Positions 8,818 to 18,402 of a stretch of 64,000 nucleotides of DNA are shown here, piece by piece. The position numbers were made by a program, and so were the translations under genes. This stretch comes from Alicyclobacillus kakegawensis NBRC 103104 (GTDB lineage Bacteria > Bacillota > Bacilli > Alicyclobacillales > Alicyclobacillaceae). Location of the stretch: NCBI RefSeq assembly GCF_001552655.1, contig NZ_BCRP01000005.1, positions 155,289 through 219,288 on the forward strand, given 5' to 3'. Positions within the stretch are counted from its first letter, which is position 1; each line of letters starts with the position of its first letter. The notes below the pieces were generated by a model, which had not been told where the DNA came from, searched no databases, and saw nothing but the letters and a program-made list of their open reading frames with translations.

Positions 8818-9216
8818 TCATCCCTGCAGCTGCTGGGCCTGTTCCTGCCGAGCCTTGGCGGCTGCCTCCACCCATGTTTCGCGGAGGCCGCGGATATGGT
8901 CAAGGACCTCTACGACCGGATGGACGTCCTTTTTCAGGTTGGCCTCGACCAAGCGCTGGTGAAAGTATTGATAGAGGGACGCCAGCGGCTTCGAGATCTC
9001 GTACCGCATGTCAAGCGGCCCCCACAACCCTTCCCGGATGATGCTCTGCGCCTTCATCAACTGCTTGTGCGACACGTCGACATCGCCGCTCTCCAGCGCC
9101 GCCTTCGCGTTCTCCAAAGCGGCAATGAGGCCATCGTACAGCATGATGAGCAGCCGGTCCGGGCTCGCTGTCTGCACGGACGCCTGGCGATACGCCGCAT
9201 ATGCTGGATTCGTCAC
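8818..9216 (-). CDS. fliS: Flagellar export chaperone FliS
   Basis: A 132-residue, largely helical protein matching FliS, the cytoplasmic chaperone that binds the C-terminal end of flagellin and delivers it to the export apparatus. Seen here are the N-terminal YxxxSVxTASPDRLLIMLYDGL segment and the helix around KAQSIIREL-like sequence. GTG start at 9216, ten bases after AAGGAGGTC. It follows fliD by 15 bp. No fliT-like gene follows; the operon ends in a hairpin at 8716-8748. Confidence 0.93.
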   Translation of the reverse strand: MTNPAYAAYRQASVQTASPDRLLIMLYDGLIAALENAKAALESGDVDVSHKQLMKAQSIIREGLWGPLDMRYEISKPLASLYQYFHQRLVEANLKKDVHPVVEVLDHIRGLRETWVEAAAKARQEQAQQLQG

Positions 9217-9231
9217 GAGTCAAAGACCTCC

Positions 9232-10989
9232 TTACGACGAAGAACTGGAGGATCCGAGCATTCCTGCCAAATAGCTGGCTTGGGCGCTCAACTGCGCAAT
9301 CGCTTGCTCCATTTGGCTGAATTCGTCCTGATAACGCTGCCGCAAGTCGCTGATCTGCTGTTGCATGTCCTCAGCGTTGGAGTCTATGCCGGATATCTGC
9401 AGACCCAAAAAGCTCACGTCTAGACTGTCGGTGCCAAACAAAGTGGAGAAGTCGGCATTCGGGTCAATCAACGTGTATGGCAGAAGCCCGGCCCCAGATA
9501 TGGTGGTGCCGTTGGACGTCTTGGTCTGGATTTCATTGACGATGTCCGGGTTGCTGCCGGCTTCATCGGTTAGCTGCTGGATGGAACTCGACAGGTCGTT
9601 GTACAACTGCACCGCGACGCCTGTGCCCATGGACGATCCGCTCGATATCTGCGGGTTGTTCGTAAACAGCCGCATCACCGCCTGCGGATCGGCCTGGATG
9701 GCGGCACGCAACTGGTCCGTGTCAATCTGCAGCAGCCCGTATGTGTTCCAGCCGGTGGTCGTCACCCCCGGAGCCGTCGCCCCCGAGGAGACGCCGTTTA
9801 TCGGGTCAATCGGAGTGATACCAATGGAGGCGAGCGTGTCGAGTGTCACCGTTTGTCCGTTCACGGTCGACTGGGTCTGACCGGACAACCGCAGTTGCAT
9901 GTCGTTTTCCAACGTGTTCATGATATGGCCCAAAAGCGGGTCGTTGGCGAGCATGCCGCTCTGCGCCTGCTCGTTCCATTTTTCGATTTGGTCCTGGGTC
10001 ATCTGCGACGCCTGCTGCGCCGTCAGCGGCTGGTAGTCGTAATTCCGCTGCTCGTTGTACAGCCCCTGCATCAGTTGCAGCGTTTGATTGTACTGCTGCA
10101 CAAAGTTGGTGATGGCATTGACAATCGAGTCCACGTCCGTTCCCACCGTCACGCTGGCGCTGCCGGTGGAATACAGGTTCAGGGTCAGGCCGTTGTAGGT
10201 GGCCTGGTTGGTCGGGCTGGTGGTTTCGTAGCCGTTGACGGTGTACTGCGCGTCATGTCCTGTGGGCGGGTTTGACGGATCGATGCTGATTTTAAAAGCG
10301 TTTTGTAAGAACGTGGCTGTAGTGTCGTCTACTTGAATCTTGGCGTCGCTTCCGGTTTTAGTGGTCTGCATGACAACGTTCCCCGTGTTCGTGTCATAGA
10401 ACGCAGAGACACCGGCTGCCGTATTGCTGGTGATGTCGGATAACACCGTTTGCAACGTGTCGCTGCCCTGGAAGGTGAACGACTGGCCGTTGATGTTGAG
10501 CGTTACACCAGAGCTGTAGCCAATCGACGACAGGGTAGTGTTGTTCGCATAATTGGGATCCGTGGAGATTGGCGAGGATGAATAGACCGTCGCCCCCTCC
10601 GCAAGGCGCAGAACGGTGATGTTGTACGTACCGTTCGGAGCTAGCGTACTGGCGGTACCGCTCACCACAGCGCTGTTCGACGAGGTCACTGAGTGCGCCA
10701 TGAATGTGGACTGCAGCTGCATCGACTGCACCGTATTCTGCAACTGCGTGAGCGACGCGTTCACCTGCTGATACCGCATCTCCTGCCACTGCAGGATCTG
10801 GCGCTGCTGCAAGAGTTGCACAAGCGGCTCCTGGGCCGCCTGCACCATGGCATCGACCATGCTGTCGGTGTCAATGCCCGATGCCAAACCGGACAGCCCC
10901 GAGCCTAGCGTATACGTCACCTGGTTTATTCCGCTGGCGGAGCTTCCGCCACCCGAATAACCCCCCGACAGCGAACCGATGTAGGTCAT
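9232..10989 (-). CDS. fliD: Flagellar hook-associated protein 2, filament cap
   Basis: A 585-residue FliD, the cap that folds flagellin monomers at the filament tip. The N-terminal region contains SGLASGIDTDSMVDAMV, the FliD signature, followed by a coiled-coil segment. A long Ser/Thr/Asn-rich middle follows, and a heptad-like C-terminal coiled coil ends in Ser-rich residues. ATG at 10989 is preferred to the adjacent GTG at 10992, since GAGGAGG sits 7 bp before the ATG. It is the second flagellar gene after hag and precedes fliS. Confidence 0.93.
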   Translation of the reverse strand: MTYIGSLSGGYSGGGSSASGINQVTYTLGSGLSGLASGIDTDSMVDAMVQAAQEPLVQLLQQRQILQWQEMRYQQVNASLTQLQNTVQSMQLQSTFMAHSVTSSNSAVVSGTASTLAPNGTYNITVLRLAEGATVYSSSPISTDPNYANNTTLSSIGYSSGVTLNINGQSFTFQGSDTLQTVLSDITSNTAAGVSAFYDTNTGNVVMQTTKTGSDAKIQVDDTTATFLQNAFKISIDPSNPPTGHDAQYTVNGYETTSPTNQATYNGLTLNLYSTGSASVTVGTDVDSIVNAITNFVQQYNQTLQLMQGLYNEQRNYDYQPLTAQQASQMTQDQIEKWNEQAQSGMLANDPLLGHIMNTLENDMQLRLSGQTQSTVNGQTVTLDTLASIGITPIDPINGVSSGATAPGVTTTGWNTYGLLQIDTDQLRAAIQADPQAVMRLFTNNPQISSGSSMGTGVAVQLYNDLSSSIQQLTDEAGSNPDIVNEIQTKTSNGTTISGAGLLPYTLIDPNADFSTLFGTDSLDVSFLGLQISGIDSNAEDMQQQISDLRQRYQDEFSQMEQAIAQLSAQASYLAGMLGSSSSSS

Positions 10990-11121
10990 CACAAGGCCTC
11001 CTCATTTGGAAATACGCGTAAGTGCGCACATGGATTCTGGCACAGAGCACAGATGTACTATTCGCACGCAATCGGTGCAAGCCGTGCACCGGATGGAGAC
11101 GCGCAGAGAGCCACCTTAACA

Positions 11122-11150
11122 GGGAAACCGGCCGCAGGAGCCGGTTTCCC
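11122..11150 (-). terminator. Strong hairpin after the flagellin gene
   Basis: A perfect 11-bp stem (11122-11132 with 11140-11150) with a 7-nt loop lies 18 bp past the hag stop. The following sequence has only a short T-rich patch. Such a structure would limit readthrough from the very strong hag promoter into fliD. Confidence 0.7.
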
Positions 11151-11167
11151 GCCAAAGCGATGATGAA

Positions 11168-12592
11168 TCAGCCAAGCAGCTTGAGGACCAACTGCGGCTG
11201 CTGATTGGCCTGCGCCAACATGGACACCGCAGCCTGCTGCAGGACATTGTCCTTCGTGAACTCGGCCATCGCAGAAGCCATGTCGGTGTCAGTGATGCCG
11301 GATTGCGCAGTCGCCAGGTTTTGCGATTCAGTGCTCAGGTTGTTGATGGTGTGCTCCAGGCGGTTCTGATACGCGCCCAGCGTCGAACGTTCCGAAGATA
11401 CGGTCTGAATCGCGTTATCCAACGCGGTGATAGCCGTCTCGGCACCTTGTTGGGTGGAGATGTCGATGTTGTTGATGCCCAGCGACGTCGCATCCATGGC
11501 CTGGATACCGACCTTCATCGTCTGGTTAGCATTCGCGCCAATTTGCATGGTGAGCGCATTGTTGGTGGTGGTGATGGTCGATGTGCTGTTTGCGGCGGCC
11601 AACACGGAATCCACAGTCATGTTGAACTGGAAGCCACCCGCCTGGAAGTTGCTGTCGGTGATAGTCAGGCTGGAGGTATTAGAATAGATATTCTTACCAG
11701 CAGAATTTGTGATGGTGAAATTATTCGCTCCATACGTCGCGTTCAGGTTGAACGTCATGGTGCCCGCTTGCAGGTTCGCATCATTATTGATAGTGAACTT
11801 TGTTGAAACGCCACTTTCGTTGGTGCCGGTAAGAGTTATAGGGGCTGTGTTATCCCAACCGGAAGTGCTCGCCACTGTCACACCATTGGCATCCTGGAGA
11901 GTGAGATCATACGTGCCAGACGAAGCACCCGCTGTGACCGTCAGCGTGTAGTTGCCGAGGGCCAAGCCCGTCACTTTACTGGTATCCGTAAAGTCAAAGT
12001 CGGTACTGGCATTCAAACCCGTGGTGTTGGTGTTGACGGTCGCACTGACAGTGGCCGGACTTACGCTCGTCACCGTGTACGTGTCCGCGGCCAGATTTGC
12101 GTCAGTCACCGAAACGGATTTGAGATTCAAGGAGTCAGTACTGAGCACCGCACTGTTGCCGATGGAACCATCCAGCAAGTTTTTGGTGTTGAACTGCGTG
12201 GTATTGGCAATGCGGTCCACTTCCTGCTTCAGTTGGTTAATCTCCAGCTGCATCGCGTTGCGGTCGTCAGGGGTGTAGGTGCCGTTCGCCGACTGATCCG
12301 CCAGTTGGCGCATGCGCTGAAGGATGCTCTGTGTCTCGTTCAGTGCGCCCTCTGCGGTCTGGATGAGCGAGATGCCATCCTGCGCATTGCGCGAGGATTG
12401 GTCCAAACCGTTGATCTGCGCCTGCATCTTCTGTGAAATCGCGAGGCCCGCCGCGTCGTCGGCAGCGCTATTGATGCGCTTACCTGTAGACAGTTGCTGC
12501 AACACCTTCTGCAGGCTGTTCTGGTTCTGACTGAGAGCCGCCAGAGCGTTCATCGAACCCAGGTTGTGATTGATGATGAGTCCATAGCTCAT
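11168..12592 (-). CDS. hag: Flagellin
   Basis: A 474-residue flagellin, the filament subunit. The N-terminal D0/D1 region is highly typical ([15 protein letters not shown], then [19 protein letters not shown]), as is the C-terminal D1/D0 region ([16 protein letters not shown], ending [17 protein letters not shown]). The Thr/Asn/Ser-rich middle of roughly 190 residues is an outer-domain insert, making it longer than the 304-residue B. subtilis Hag. The frame is open further upstream, but the ATG at 12592 gives the conserved N-terminus and follows a GGAAGGGTG site. A sigma-D-type promoter lies 77-103 bp upstream. Confidence 0.96.
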   Translation of the reverse strand: MSYGLIINHNLGSMNALAALSQNQNSLQKVLQQLSTGKRINSAADDAAGLAISQKMQAQINGLDQSSRNAQDGISLIQTAEGALNETQSILQRMRQLADQSANGTYTPDDRNAMQLEINQLKQEVDRIANTTQFNTKNLLDGSIGNSAVLSTDSLNLKSVSVTDANLAADTYTVTSVSPATVSATVNTNTTGLNASTDFDFTDTSKVTGLALGNYTLTVTAGASSGTYDLTLQDANGVTVASTSGWDNTAPITLTGTNESGVSTKFTINNDANLQAGTMTFNLNATYGANNFTITNSAGKNIYSNTSSLTITDSNFQAGGFQFNMTVDSVLAAANSTSTITTTNNALTMQIGANANQTMKVGIQAMDATSLGINNIDISTQQGAETAITALDNAIQTVSSERSTLGAYQNRLEHTINNLSTESQNLATAQSGITDTDMASAMAEFTKDNVLQQAAVSMLAQANQQPQLVLKLLG

Positions 12593-12668
12593 GCAGTACA
12601 CCCTTCCCTTGTGAGGTTTCCCCGGCTGCGCGGGGTTCGGAGGACACTTGTCCATCCGCTCATTCCTT

Positions 12669-12695
12669 ATATCGGCGGGAAGCGCCCCAAACTTG
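12669..12695 (-). promoter_or_regulatory. Sigma-D (FliA-type) promoter of hag
   Basis: Minus strand: CAAG (12695-12692), 15-bp spacer, GCCGATAT (12676-12669). The -10 matches the flagellar sigma consensus GCCGATAA in seven of eight positions, and the spacing is exact. The -35 is CAAG instead of TAAA. The same arrangement precedes flgN. Confidence 0.8.
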
Positions 12696-12823
12696 CATCG
12701 TTCGTCATGAAATCGTGTGCTGGACATCAAGAGGGCTGGAAAGAGGAGATCGAGAGGCCAATCTATATCTCGACGCAGCCTGGCGACACGGCTGTGCGGT
12801 CCGATGCAGACGCATCCATGCGC

Positions 12824-13396
12824 TCACGCCCGGACCTCAGCCAACCTGCTTACCGGCGGCGGAATCACCCGCAGTTCAGGAGCCCGCGCGAGGTAGGTGT
12901 GCACACTTCCCGGCTGAAACTCCATCTCGACCGGATGCGTGACGGCGGATACCCGCACGGGTTGAACGTGCGCCTCGATATCCACGTGCCCCGTTTGGTA
13001 GTGAATCTTCACAGAAAACGGGCGCGGAACCAACTGAGGGGCAAATTGACGCTGGTGGTCACGATAGCGCATCACCCACTGCGGCAGGGGGTCGCCCTGC
13101 TCAATGTGCAAGAAACGCTGGCCCCAGTCGGCCGTGTCCGCCACACCCTGGGCGGCCGCCTGGCGGGCGAGAGCAGCCTGGTGCTTGGAAAAATCGAGCG
13201 GGGTGCGCAGGCCCTCGTCCGCAAACGCCTCTGTTTGGTCGATATCCAAGCGGCCGGAGGTTGTGTGAATGGTCAGTTCCGCAGCCGGGGCGTCAATCGT
13301 CAGGTCCGCCTGGCGGGTGTGAATCTCCCAGTGCGCCGGGGAGTAGCGTATACCGATTTGTCCAAACACCTGCTGAATCTGGATCTGCGGTATCAT
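12824..13396 (-). CDS. DUF6470 (YviE-like) protein
   Basis: A 190-residue protein matching the DUF6470/YviE family. In Bacillus relatives this gene sits between flgL and fliW. The opening MIPQIQIQQVFGQIGI and the alternating Ile/Thr strand pattern (DLTIDAPAAELTI) are typical. Its role is unknown; location implies a flagellar connection. ATG at 13396 behind GGAGGGGGACGG. Here the genes that normally follow, fliW and csrA, are missing, and the hag promoter region comes next. Confidence 0.85.
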   Translation of the reverse strand: MIPQIQIQQVFGQIGIRYSPAHWEIHTRQADLTIDAPAAELTIHTTSGRLDIDQTEAFADEGLRTPLDFSKHQAALARQAAAQGVADTADWGQRFLHIEQGDPLPQWVMRYRDHQRQFAPQLVPRPFSVKIHYQTGHVDIEAHVQPVRVSAVTHPVEMEFQPGSVHTYLARAPELRVIPPPVSRLAEVRA

Positions 13397-13521
13397 CCGT
13401 CCCCCTCCGACATGCGGCCATCTATCCGTCCGCAGGACTCTCGCCCACTTGACACAGATTCACACAGCGCTCAGGCGCCGGATGGCAGCTTGCACCAAAG
13501 CGACGCCAGGGACCGGGAAGG

Positions 13522-14436
13522 CTACTTCAGAAAATCCACCAACGTCGGCACGATGATGCGCGCCCCAACCGCGAGCGACGCCTGCTGCACCGTCTGGGCG
13601 GTGGTCAAATCCGTGATGGTCTGCGCGATGTCCGCGTCCTGCACCCCGGCGAGCAAGGACTGGAAGTTGTTCACCAAGTCGGACAGGCGGTTTTGCTCAA
13701 ACTGTACGCGGTCGAGCCGCGCGCCCACATTGGCCTGCGCGGCGGTCATTTGGTCGAGCCGCGAGTCAAATTGCCCCAACAACTGGCTGACGGTCTGCCC
13801 GTCGTTGTTCTTGAGCGCCGTGCTCAGGCTCAGCAACAGGTCAAACGCGTTGTCACTCGCGCCCTTGCCCGCGTCCGTTGCAGCGACCGCGTCGCCAAAA
13901 AACTGGCTGCCCGGGGTGTTCACGTCCAACTCAATCCCGTCGCCCACGTTGTACAGGATGGAGCCTGTGTCGGTCGTGGCGTTCTCGGCGCCTGTGGTTG
14001 GGTAGGGCGCAATGTCCGTCTGTTGGCCGTTGAAGATGTGTTGGCCGTTGTACTGCGAGTTGCCGATGGTCACCAGCTGCTGATACAGCTGGTCGACCTC
14101 GGACGCCAAGGCCTCCCGGTCGGAGGGCGCCATGGTGTCGGACGCCCCCTGCACCGCCAGGTCGCGGGCGCGCTGCATGACCTGTATCGCTTGGTTCATC
14201 ACCGTATCGGTGTAATTCAAGAAGCCCTGCGCAGCGTTGGCGTTGCTCTGGTACTGCTGGTAGTAGGCGATGTCGCTGTTGTAGCGCATCACAAAACCGA
14301 CGCCAATCGGATCATCCGCCGGGGAATTGATACGCTTCCCCGTGGCCACCTGGTTCTGCAGTTGACTGAGCCGCTGCGTGTTGTTTTCGAGATCATACAG
14401 CATCTGCTGGTTGAGCATGCTCTGGGTGATTCGCAC
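13522..14436 (-). CDS. flgL: Flagellar hook-associated protein 3 (hook-filament junction)
   Basis: A 304-residue FlgL, one of the two junction proteins between hook and filament. It has the flagellin-like N-terminus RITQSMLNQQMLYDLENN, followed by LSQLQNQVATGKRINSPADD, and the C-terminal helix ending VGARIIVPTLVDFL. Length equals B. subtilis FlgL. GTG start at 14436 with GGGGAGGG upstream. It follows flgK in the usual order. Confidence 0.95.
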   Translation of the reverse strand: MRITQSMLNQQMLYDLENNTQRLSQLQNQVATGKRINSPADDPIGVGFVMRYNSDIAYYQQYQSNANAAQGFLNYTDTVMNQAIQVMQRARDLAVQGASDTMAPSDREALASEVDQLYQQLVTIGNSQYNGQHIFNGQQTDIAPYPTTGAENATTDTGSILYNVGDGIELDVNTPGSQFFGDAVAATDAGKGASDNAFDLLLSLSTALKNNDGQTVSQLLGQFDSRLDQMTAAQANVGARLDRVQFEQNRLSDLVNNFQSLLAGVQDADIAQTITDLTTAQTVQQASLAVGARIIVPTLVDFLK

Positions 14437-14558
14437 CGTTCATCCCTCCCCGAACTGTGCTTCGCGCGTCGGCAGGCCGTGGCTGTCCGGTCAGCTCTTC
14501 CGGCACCGCCCGCAAGCCGCCACAAAGCCGCACCATCCCACGCGCGAGGTGCAGAGCA

Positions 14559-16202
14559 TCACACGTTTTGTATCAGGGTATCGAGCAGATCGTTGATGAC
14601 CGATATCACCTTCGCCGAGGCGTTGTACGACTGCTGGTACTGAATCAGGTGGGACATCTCTTCGTCAATCGACACCCCGGACACCGACTGGCGCTGCATG
14701 TCAATCTGCTGCATCACCGCCTGCTGCGCGGACACTTCTTGATTAGCCTGCTGCCCCTGGATGCCGAGCTGACCGACGACCGCCTGCAGGAATTCGTCCA
14801 ATGTCCCCTGTTTGAGCGGCATCACGGCCGATGAGTCCGCCGCATCGGAAAACTGAATCTCGGCGCTCTTGAGGCTGCTGATGGTGGTGGCCAGCGTCCC
14901 ATCACCCGCGTTTGTGGACAGCCCGGCCGCCAACTGGGACACATCCGACAGCACGTCCGGATTCACCGTAATGTTGGCCGCGGTGATGGACCCAGACGTC
15001 CCCGTATCGTCGACGAACAAGGCGGGCGCATGGTCTCCGTTCTCGTCGTAGCCCATCTCCTCCAACGCGTTCAATCCGGCAACGGTGATCTGCGTTCCCT
15101 GCGGGATGGTCGCATCCCCCGAGGCATCAAACGTGATGCCGAGCGATGGATTATCCGCCGCGATGGTGGACCATGGCGTCCCGGCAGGATACGATTGGCC
15201 CCCTATCGTCATGTCCACCGGCAGGGTTGCCTGGCCTGCGGACGCGCTCACCGTCCAATCCCCGGCCAGGGTGACGGTCGCCGGGCCGTTGGCCAAACCG
15301 TTGGCAAACGCGTCCAGATCTGCCTGATAGCCCGCGAGCAGCGACAGCGAGTCGATCAGCCCCTTCACCTTGCCGCCGCTCACCGGAATCGACACCGGAT
15401 TTGCCGGGTCACCCGTGGTGCGCAGCACAGGCTGCGAGGGGTCGGACGGGTCGGTCTCCACCGTTTGGTCGTCCAGCACCACCGTGCCGCCAATCGAGAT
15501 CTGGAACGGCGTCGTCCCGTCCGACTGGACCGAGATATCCACAAGGCTCGACAGCTGGTCCACCAGGTAATCGCGCTGGTCCAACAGGTCGTTCGGCTGG
15601 TTGCCGGATTGGGAGACGATGTCAATCTGTTTGTTCAACTGCGCAATCTGGGTGAGATATGAGTTCACCTGATCCACCGTGGCGTTGAGGCTGGTTGTCA
15701 AATCGTCGCTCAGATCGGAGAGTTGATTGGCCGTCTGATTGAGCGTCTGGGCGACCGTGACCGCGCTTTGCGCGACCAGGTTGCGAGCGCTCAAGTCGCT
15801 CGGATTGGTCGCCAGTTGCTCCCAAGCGTTCCAAAAGCTCTGCATCACGGTCGAAATGCCTGAATCGGACGGCTCGTTCAGGATGGCCGTAATCTTCTGC
15901 AGCGAATCCTGGGTCGCCTGCCACTGGCCCAGGTACTGATTCTGCTCCCAGTACTGGTTATCCAGGTAGTTGTCCCGCAGACGCTGAATCTCCACCACCT
16001 CGACCCCGGTGCCAATCTGTCCGTGCACTGCGCTGGTCAATCCAGGTACTTCCAGCGGCAACGTCGCCGTCAAATCAGCCCGTTGGCGACTGTACCCCGG
16101 TGTATTGGCGTTGGCGATGTTATGGGCAGTAATCTCAATCGCCGCCTGCTGCGCCTGCAGCCCCCGCGTCGCGATTTCCAAGCCAAGAAAGGTTCCGAGC
16201 AC
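14559..16202 (-). CDS. flgK: Flagellar hook-associated protein 1
   Basis: A 547-residue FlgK, the other junction protein. The rod/hook N-terminal signature is clear (LEIATRGLQAQQAAIEI, then AHNIANANTPGYSRQRADL), as is the C-terminal QYQQSYNASAKVISVINDLLDTLIQNV. The middle is Asp/Thr/Ser-rich and variable. GTG start at 16202, 7 bp after AAGGAGGTTG. It lies 65 bp downstream of flgN. Confidence 0.96.
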   Translation of the reverse strand: MLGTFLGLEIATRGLQAQQAAIEITAHNIANANTPGYSRQRADLTATLPLEVPGLTSAVHGQIGTGVEVVEIQRLRDNYLDNQYWEQNQYLGQWQATQDSLQKITAILNEPSDSGISTVMQSFWNAWEQLATNPSDLSARNLVAQSAVTVAQTLNQTANQLSDLSDDLTTSLNATVDQVNSYLTQIAQLNKQIDIVSQSGNQPNDLLDQRDYLVDQLSSLVDISVQSDGTTPFQISIGGTVVLDDQTVETDPSDPSQPVLRTTGDPANPVSIPVSGGKVKGLIDSLSLLAGYQADLDAFANGLANGPATVTLAGDWTVSASAGQATLPVDMTIGGQSYPAGTPWSTIAADNPSLGITFDASGDATIPQGTQITVAGLNALEEMGYDENGDHAPALFVDDTGTSGSITAANITVNPDVLSDVSQLAAGLSTNAGDGTLATTISSLKSAEIQFSDAADSSAVMPLKQGTLDEFLQAVVGQLGIQGQQANQEVSAQQAVMQQIDMQRQSVSGVSIDEEMSHLIQYQQSYNASAKVISVINDLLDTLIQNV

Positions 16203-16267
16203 GCGACAACCTCCTTCTATCTTCTAGCATGAAGAAGCCTCGCGGTTGTCTCCCCCGCAGCTTCTCT

Positions 16268-16762
16268 CTACGCCCGCACGTTGATGGCCACAGACGACGG
16301 GGAACGCCCCGCCGGGGTCCGTGGCCCATAGCCTGTGCTCTCGGCGCTGCCCCGTATCCACTCAAACATCTGCTCAATGTAGCGCAGCGACTGCTGCATG
16401 ATTCGCTCGTTTTCGGCGCAGAGCTGCTGCAGCCGGACGAGTGCCTCGCGTAAGGCCGCCCCCAGCTTCTGCAGGCGCCCCGCCAGCGGCGCCTCCAAGC
16501 GGCGCGCCAGTTCCGACACCGTCACCTGGCCTTCCTCCAGCTGGTATTCCCGGGCCAAATCCGCTTGCAGGCGTCGGCGTTCAGTTTCCAGCTCCTGCAC
16601 GCGGGTGACGGACCTGTCAATCTTCGCCACCAGCGGTTCCAAGGCGCGAGTATCCCTTCGAATCAACGCCCGCTTTTGGCGTTCCGTCAAGGAAACCAAC
16701 TGCTGGTGCTCCGCCAGCAGCAGTTCAAGCAGCGTCAACAGCCTCTGGACTGTGTCGCTCAT
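16268..16762 (-). CDS. flgN: Flagellar export chaperone FlgN
   Basis: A 164-residue, almost entirely helical Leu/Glu/Arg-rich protein of the FlgN family, the chaperone for FlgK and FlgL. Typical points are the N-terminal LLTLLELLLAEHQQLVSL, a long coiled coil through about residue 140, and its position directly upstream of flgK. ATG at 16762 with a GGGGTGG site; the frame is open far upstream only because it shadows the neighbouring MFS gene. Its own sigma-D-type promoter lies about 90 bp upstream. A flgM gene would be expected before it but is absent. Confidence 0.88.
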   Translation of the reverse strand: MSDTVQRLLTLLELLLAEHQQLVSLTERQKRALIRRDTRALEPLVAKIDRSVTRVQELETERRRLQADLAREYQLEEGQVTVSELARRLEAPLAGRLQKLGAALREALVRLQQLCAENERIMQQSLRYIEQMFEWIRGSAESTGYGPRTPAGRSPSSVAINVRA

Positions 16763-16847
16763 GCAACCACCCCTTTGCTGATGGGGGCAGGGACTGCCAC
16801 CCCAAGCAGCCGTATCAACCCAAAGGGTGCTCCTGTCCTCTATCAAT

Positions 16848-16874
16848 ATATCGGCACCACGCGCCCGCATCTTG
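16848..16874 (-). promoter_or_regulatory. Sigma-D (FliA-type) promoter of flgN-flgK-flgL
   Basis: Minus strand: CAAG (16874-16871), 15-bp spacer, GCCGATAT (16855-16848). Box sequences and spacing are identical to the element before hag, and GGGCGC in the spacer is also shared at the same offset. Confidence 0.8.
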
Positions 16875-16881
16875 CATCTTG

Positions 16882-18108
16882 CTACACACCTTTGCCCGGT
16901 CCCTGCGGCAGCGGGCGGGCCGCCACACGAGACCCCCGCGCCAGCTCCAGCGACTTGTTCTGCAGATACGGGACCAGCACCGAGCAGACCAGAATCGCCG
17001 CCAGGATGGCGTAAAACGGCGGCCCCGCCAACCGGTGCAGCGGAAACAAGGCCGCGTACACAAAAATCCGCGACACATTGAACGTGTTCTCGCGCCAGGT
17101 GAACAGGCGCGCCGAGTGCATCGGTGACAGCTCGCTGAACATCGCGTACTGCTGCGCATTCCATACGGATCCGAAGTAAAACATGCCGACCGTGGTGAAA
17201 AAGTTGGAGACGACGCGGACAGGGGCCTGCGGGAACACGGCGAGCAGGAAGCCGGCCGCGATGAGCCCCACGCCGATGTTCATCCACCGCCGGCCCGGGA
17301 GTTCCAGGCGCTGGTACAGCCGCAAGGCCAGGATACAGGCCAGGGTGTAGCCCATGCTCAGCAGCCCGATGACCACTTTGTTGCCGGTGACGCTGAACGT
17401 CAGAATCAGCGAGAGAGCAGACTGGAACTGGAAGAACAGGGCGCCCGCAAATAACCCAGCGTGCATCCAGCGCAGGCTTGGCGTCGGAAACACGTCCCGC
17501 CAGGACATGTGGCTGTAGAACGATCCGCCCGTGCCCACGTCCTGTTTGTACGTGATGGGCGGGACGAGAAACGAGAGAGCAAACATGACGCAGACAAACA
17601 GCATCATCAGGAGGAACGAGCTGCCATAGCCGAACCAGTGGATGAAGAGCGCGAACAGAAGCGGGTTGACCAGACCGACCACCTGGTTGATCAAGTTCTG
17701 ATAGAAGTAGAACGCGGAGAATTCCTCGCCTCGGCCCAAGCGGATGATGCTCAGGTTTTGCCCGGAGTAATAAAAGCCTCCAAACAAGCCGGCGGGGATG
17801 GCGACGAGCGCAATCCACAGGTACTCGTCGCGGACATGGACGAGGCACAGGACGACGAACGCCGCCAGGCCCGAGAGCGCCGACAGGCGCATCGGCACCC
17901 GGCAGGAAAACCGCGTGAGACTGCCCGCGCCGGTGGTGAAACCGACGCCCCAGGCCATGAACAGGACGATGTTGTACCAACACAACTCGGCGATGCTTTG
18001 GTGACGCTCCCAGATGTACAGGTTGACAAAGATGCCCATGAAAGTAAAGATGACAAGAAACACGGACGACATCCACAAAATCCGCCGCAAGTCTTTGGGT
18101 AGCCCCAT
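16882..18108 (-). CDS. MFS-type 12-TM transporter of unknown substrate
   Basis: A 408-residue polytopic membrane protein with about twelve helices in two halves. It belongs to the major facilitator superfamily type often annotated only as 'MFS transporter' in spore formers; no substrate motif is recognised. The GTGAGSLTRF loop after helix 2 stands where the MFS motif A would be. The start at 18108 is chosen since GGGGGAAG precedes that ATG; upstream codons in the frame have no RBS. It ends 7 bp before the -35 side of the flgN promoter and reads in the same direction, but is probably a separate unit. Confidence 0.75.
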   Translation of the reverse strand: MGLPKDLRRILWMSSVFLVIFTFMGIFVNLYIWERHQSIAELCWYNIVLFMAWGVGFTTGAGSLTRFSCRVPMRLSALSGLAAFVVLCLVHVRDEYLWIALVAIPAGLFGGFYYSGQNLSIIRLGRGEEFSAFYFYQNLINQVVGLVNPLLFALFIHWFGYGSSFLLMMLFVCVMFALSFLVPPITYKQDVGTGGSFYSHMSWRDVFPTPSLRWMHAGLFAGALFFQFQSALSLILTFSVTGNKVVIGLLSMGYTLACILALRLYQRLELPGRRWMNIGVGLIAAGFLLAVFPQAPVRVVSNFFTTVGMFYFGSVWNAQQYAMFSELSPMHSARLFTWRENTFNVSRIFVYAALFPLHRLAGPPFYAILAAILVCSVLVPYLQNKSLELARGSRVAARPLPQGPGKGV

Positions 18109-18402
18109 CCCGACTTCCCCCGCTGTGTGCGAATTTGGACTGGCGTCGACGCACGGGCCTCCAGCGCGCCCATACATACCCCGGCGGCGACGCCGTCAGA
18201 AAACAGATACAGTCTAAACCCGTCTGCCGTCCCTGACAATAAGGAATTTGCTCACCTGCCTCCGCGACCGCAGCCGCCCTTCACATGACACGGCCCGTCC
18301 GCATCGTGTAACATAGAGCTCTGTGGGTTCCCGCCGGGGTCCAGTCGACGGAGCGATACAGGCATTTTCATTGGGACAACACGTTGTGAGGTGGAAGGTA
18401 TC

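Noticed and set aside
12593..12823. A csrA gene between the DUF6470 gene and hag
   Set aside because: No frame starting like CsrA (MLVLTRK) exists on the minus strand; the interval carries the hag promoter.
16268..18154. A 628-codon open frame on the minus strand covering flgN and running upstream
   Set aside because: Only its last 164 codons are flgN. The remainder is a shadow of the MFS gene in another frame and contains the flgN promoter.
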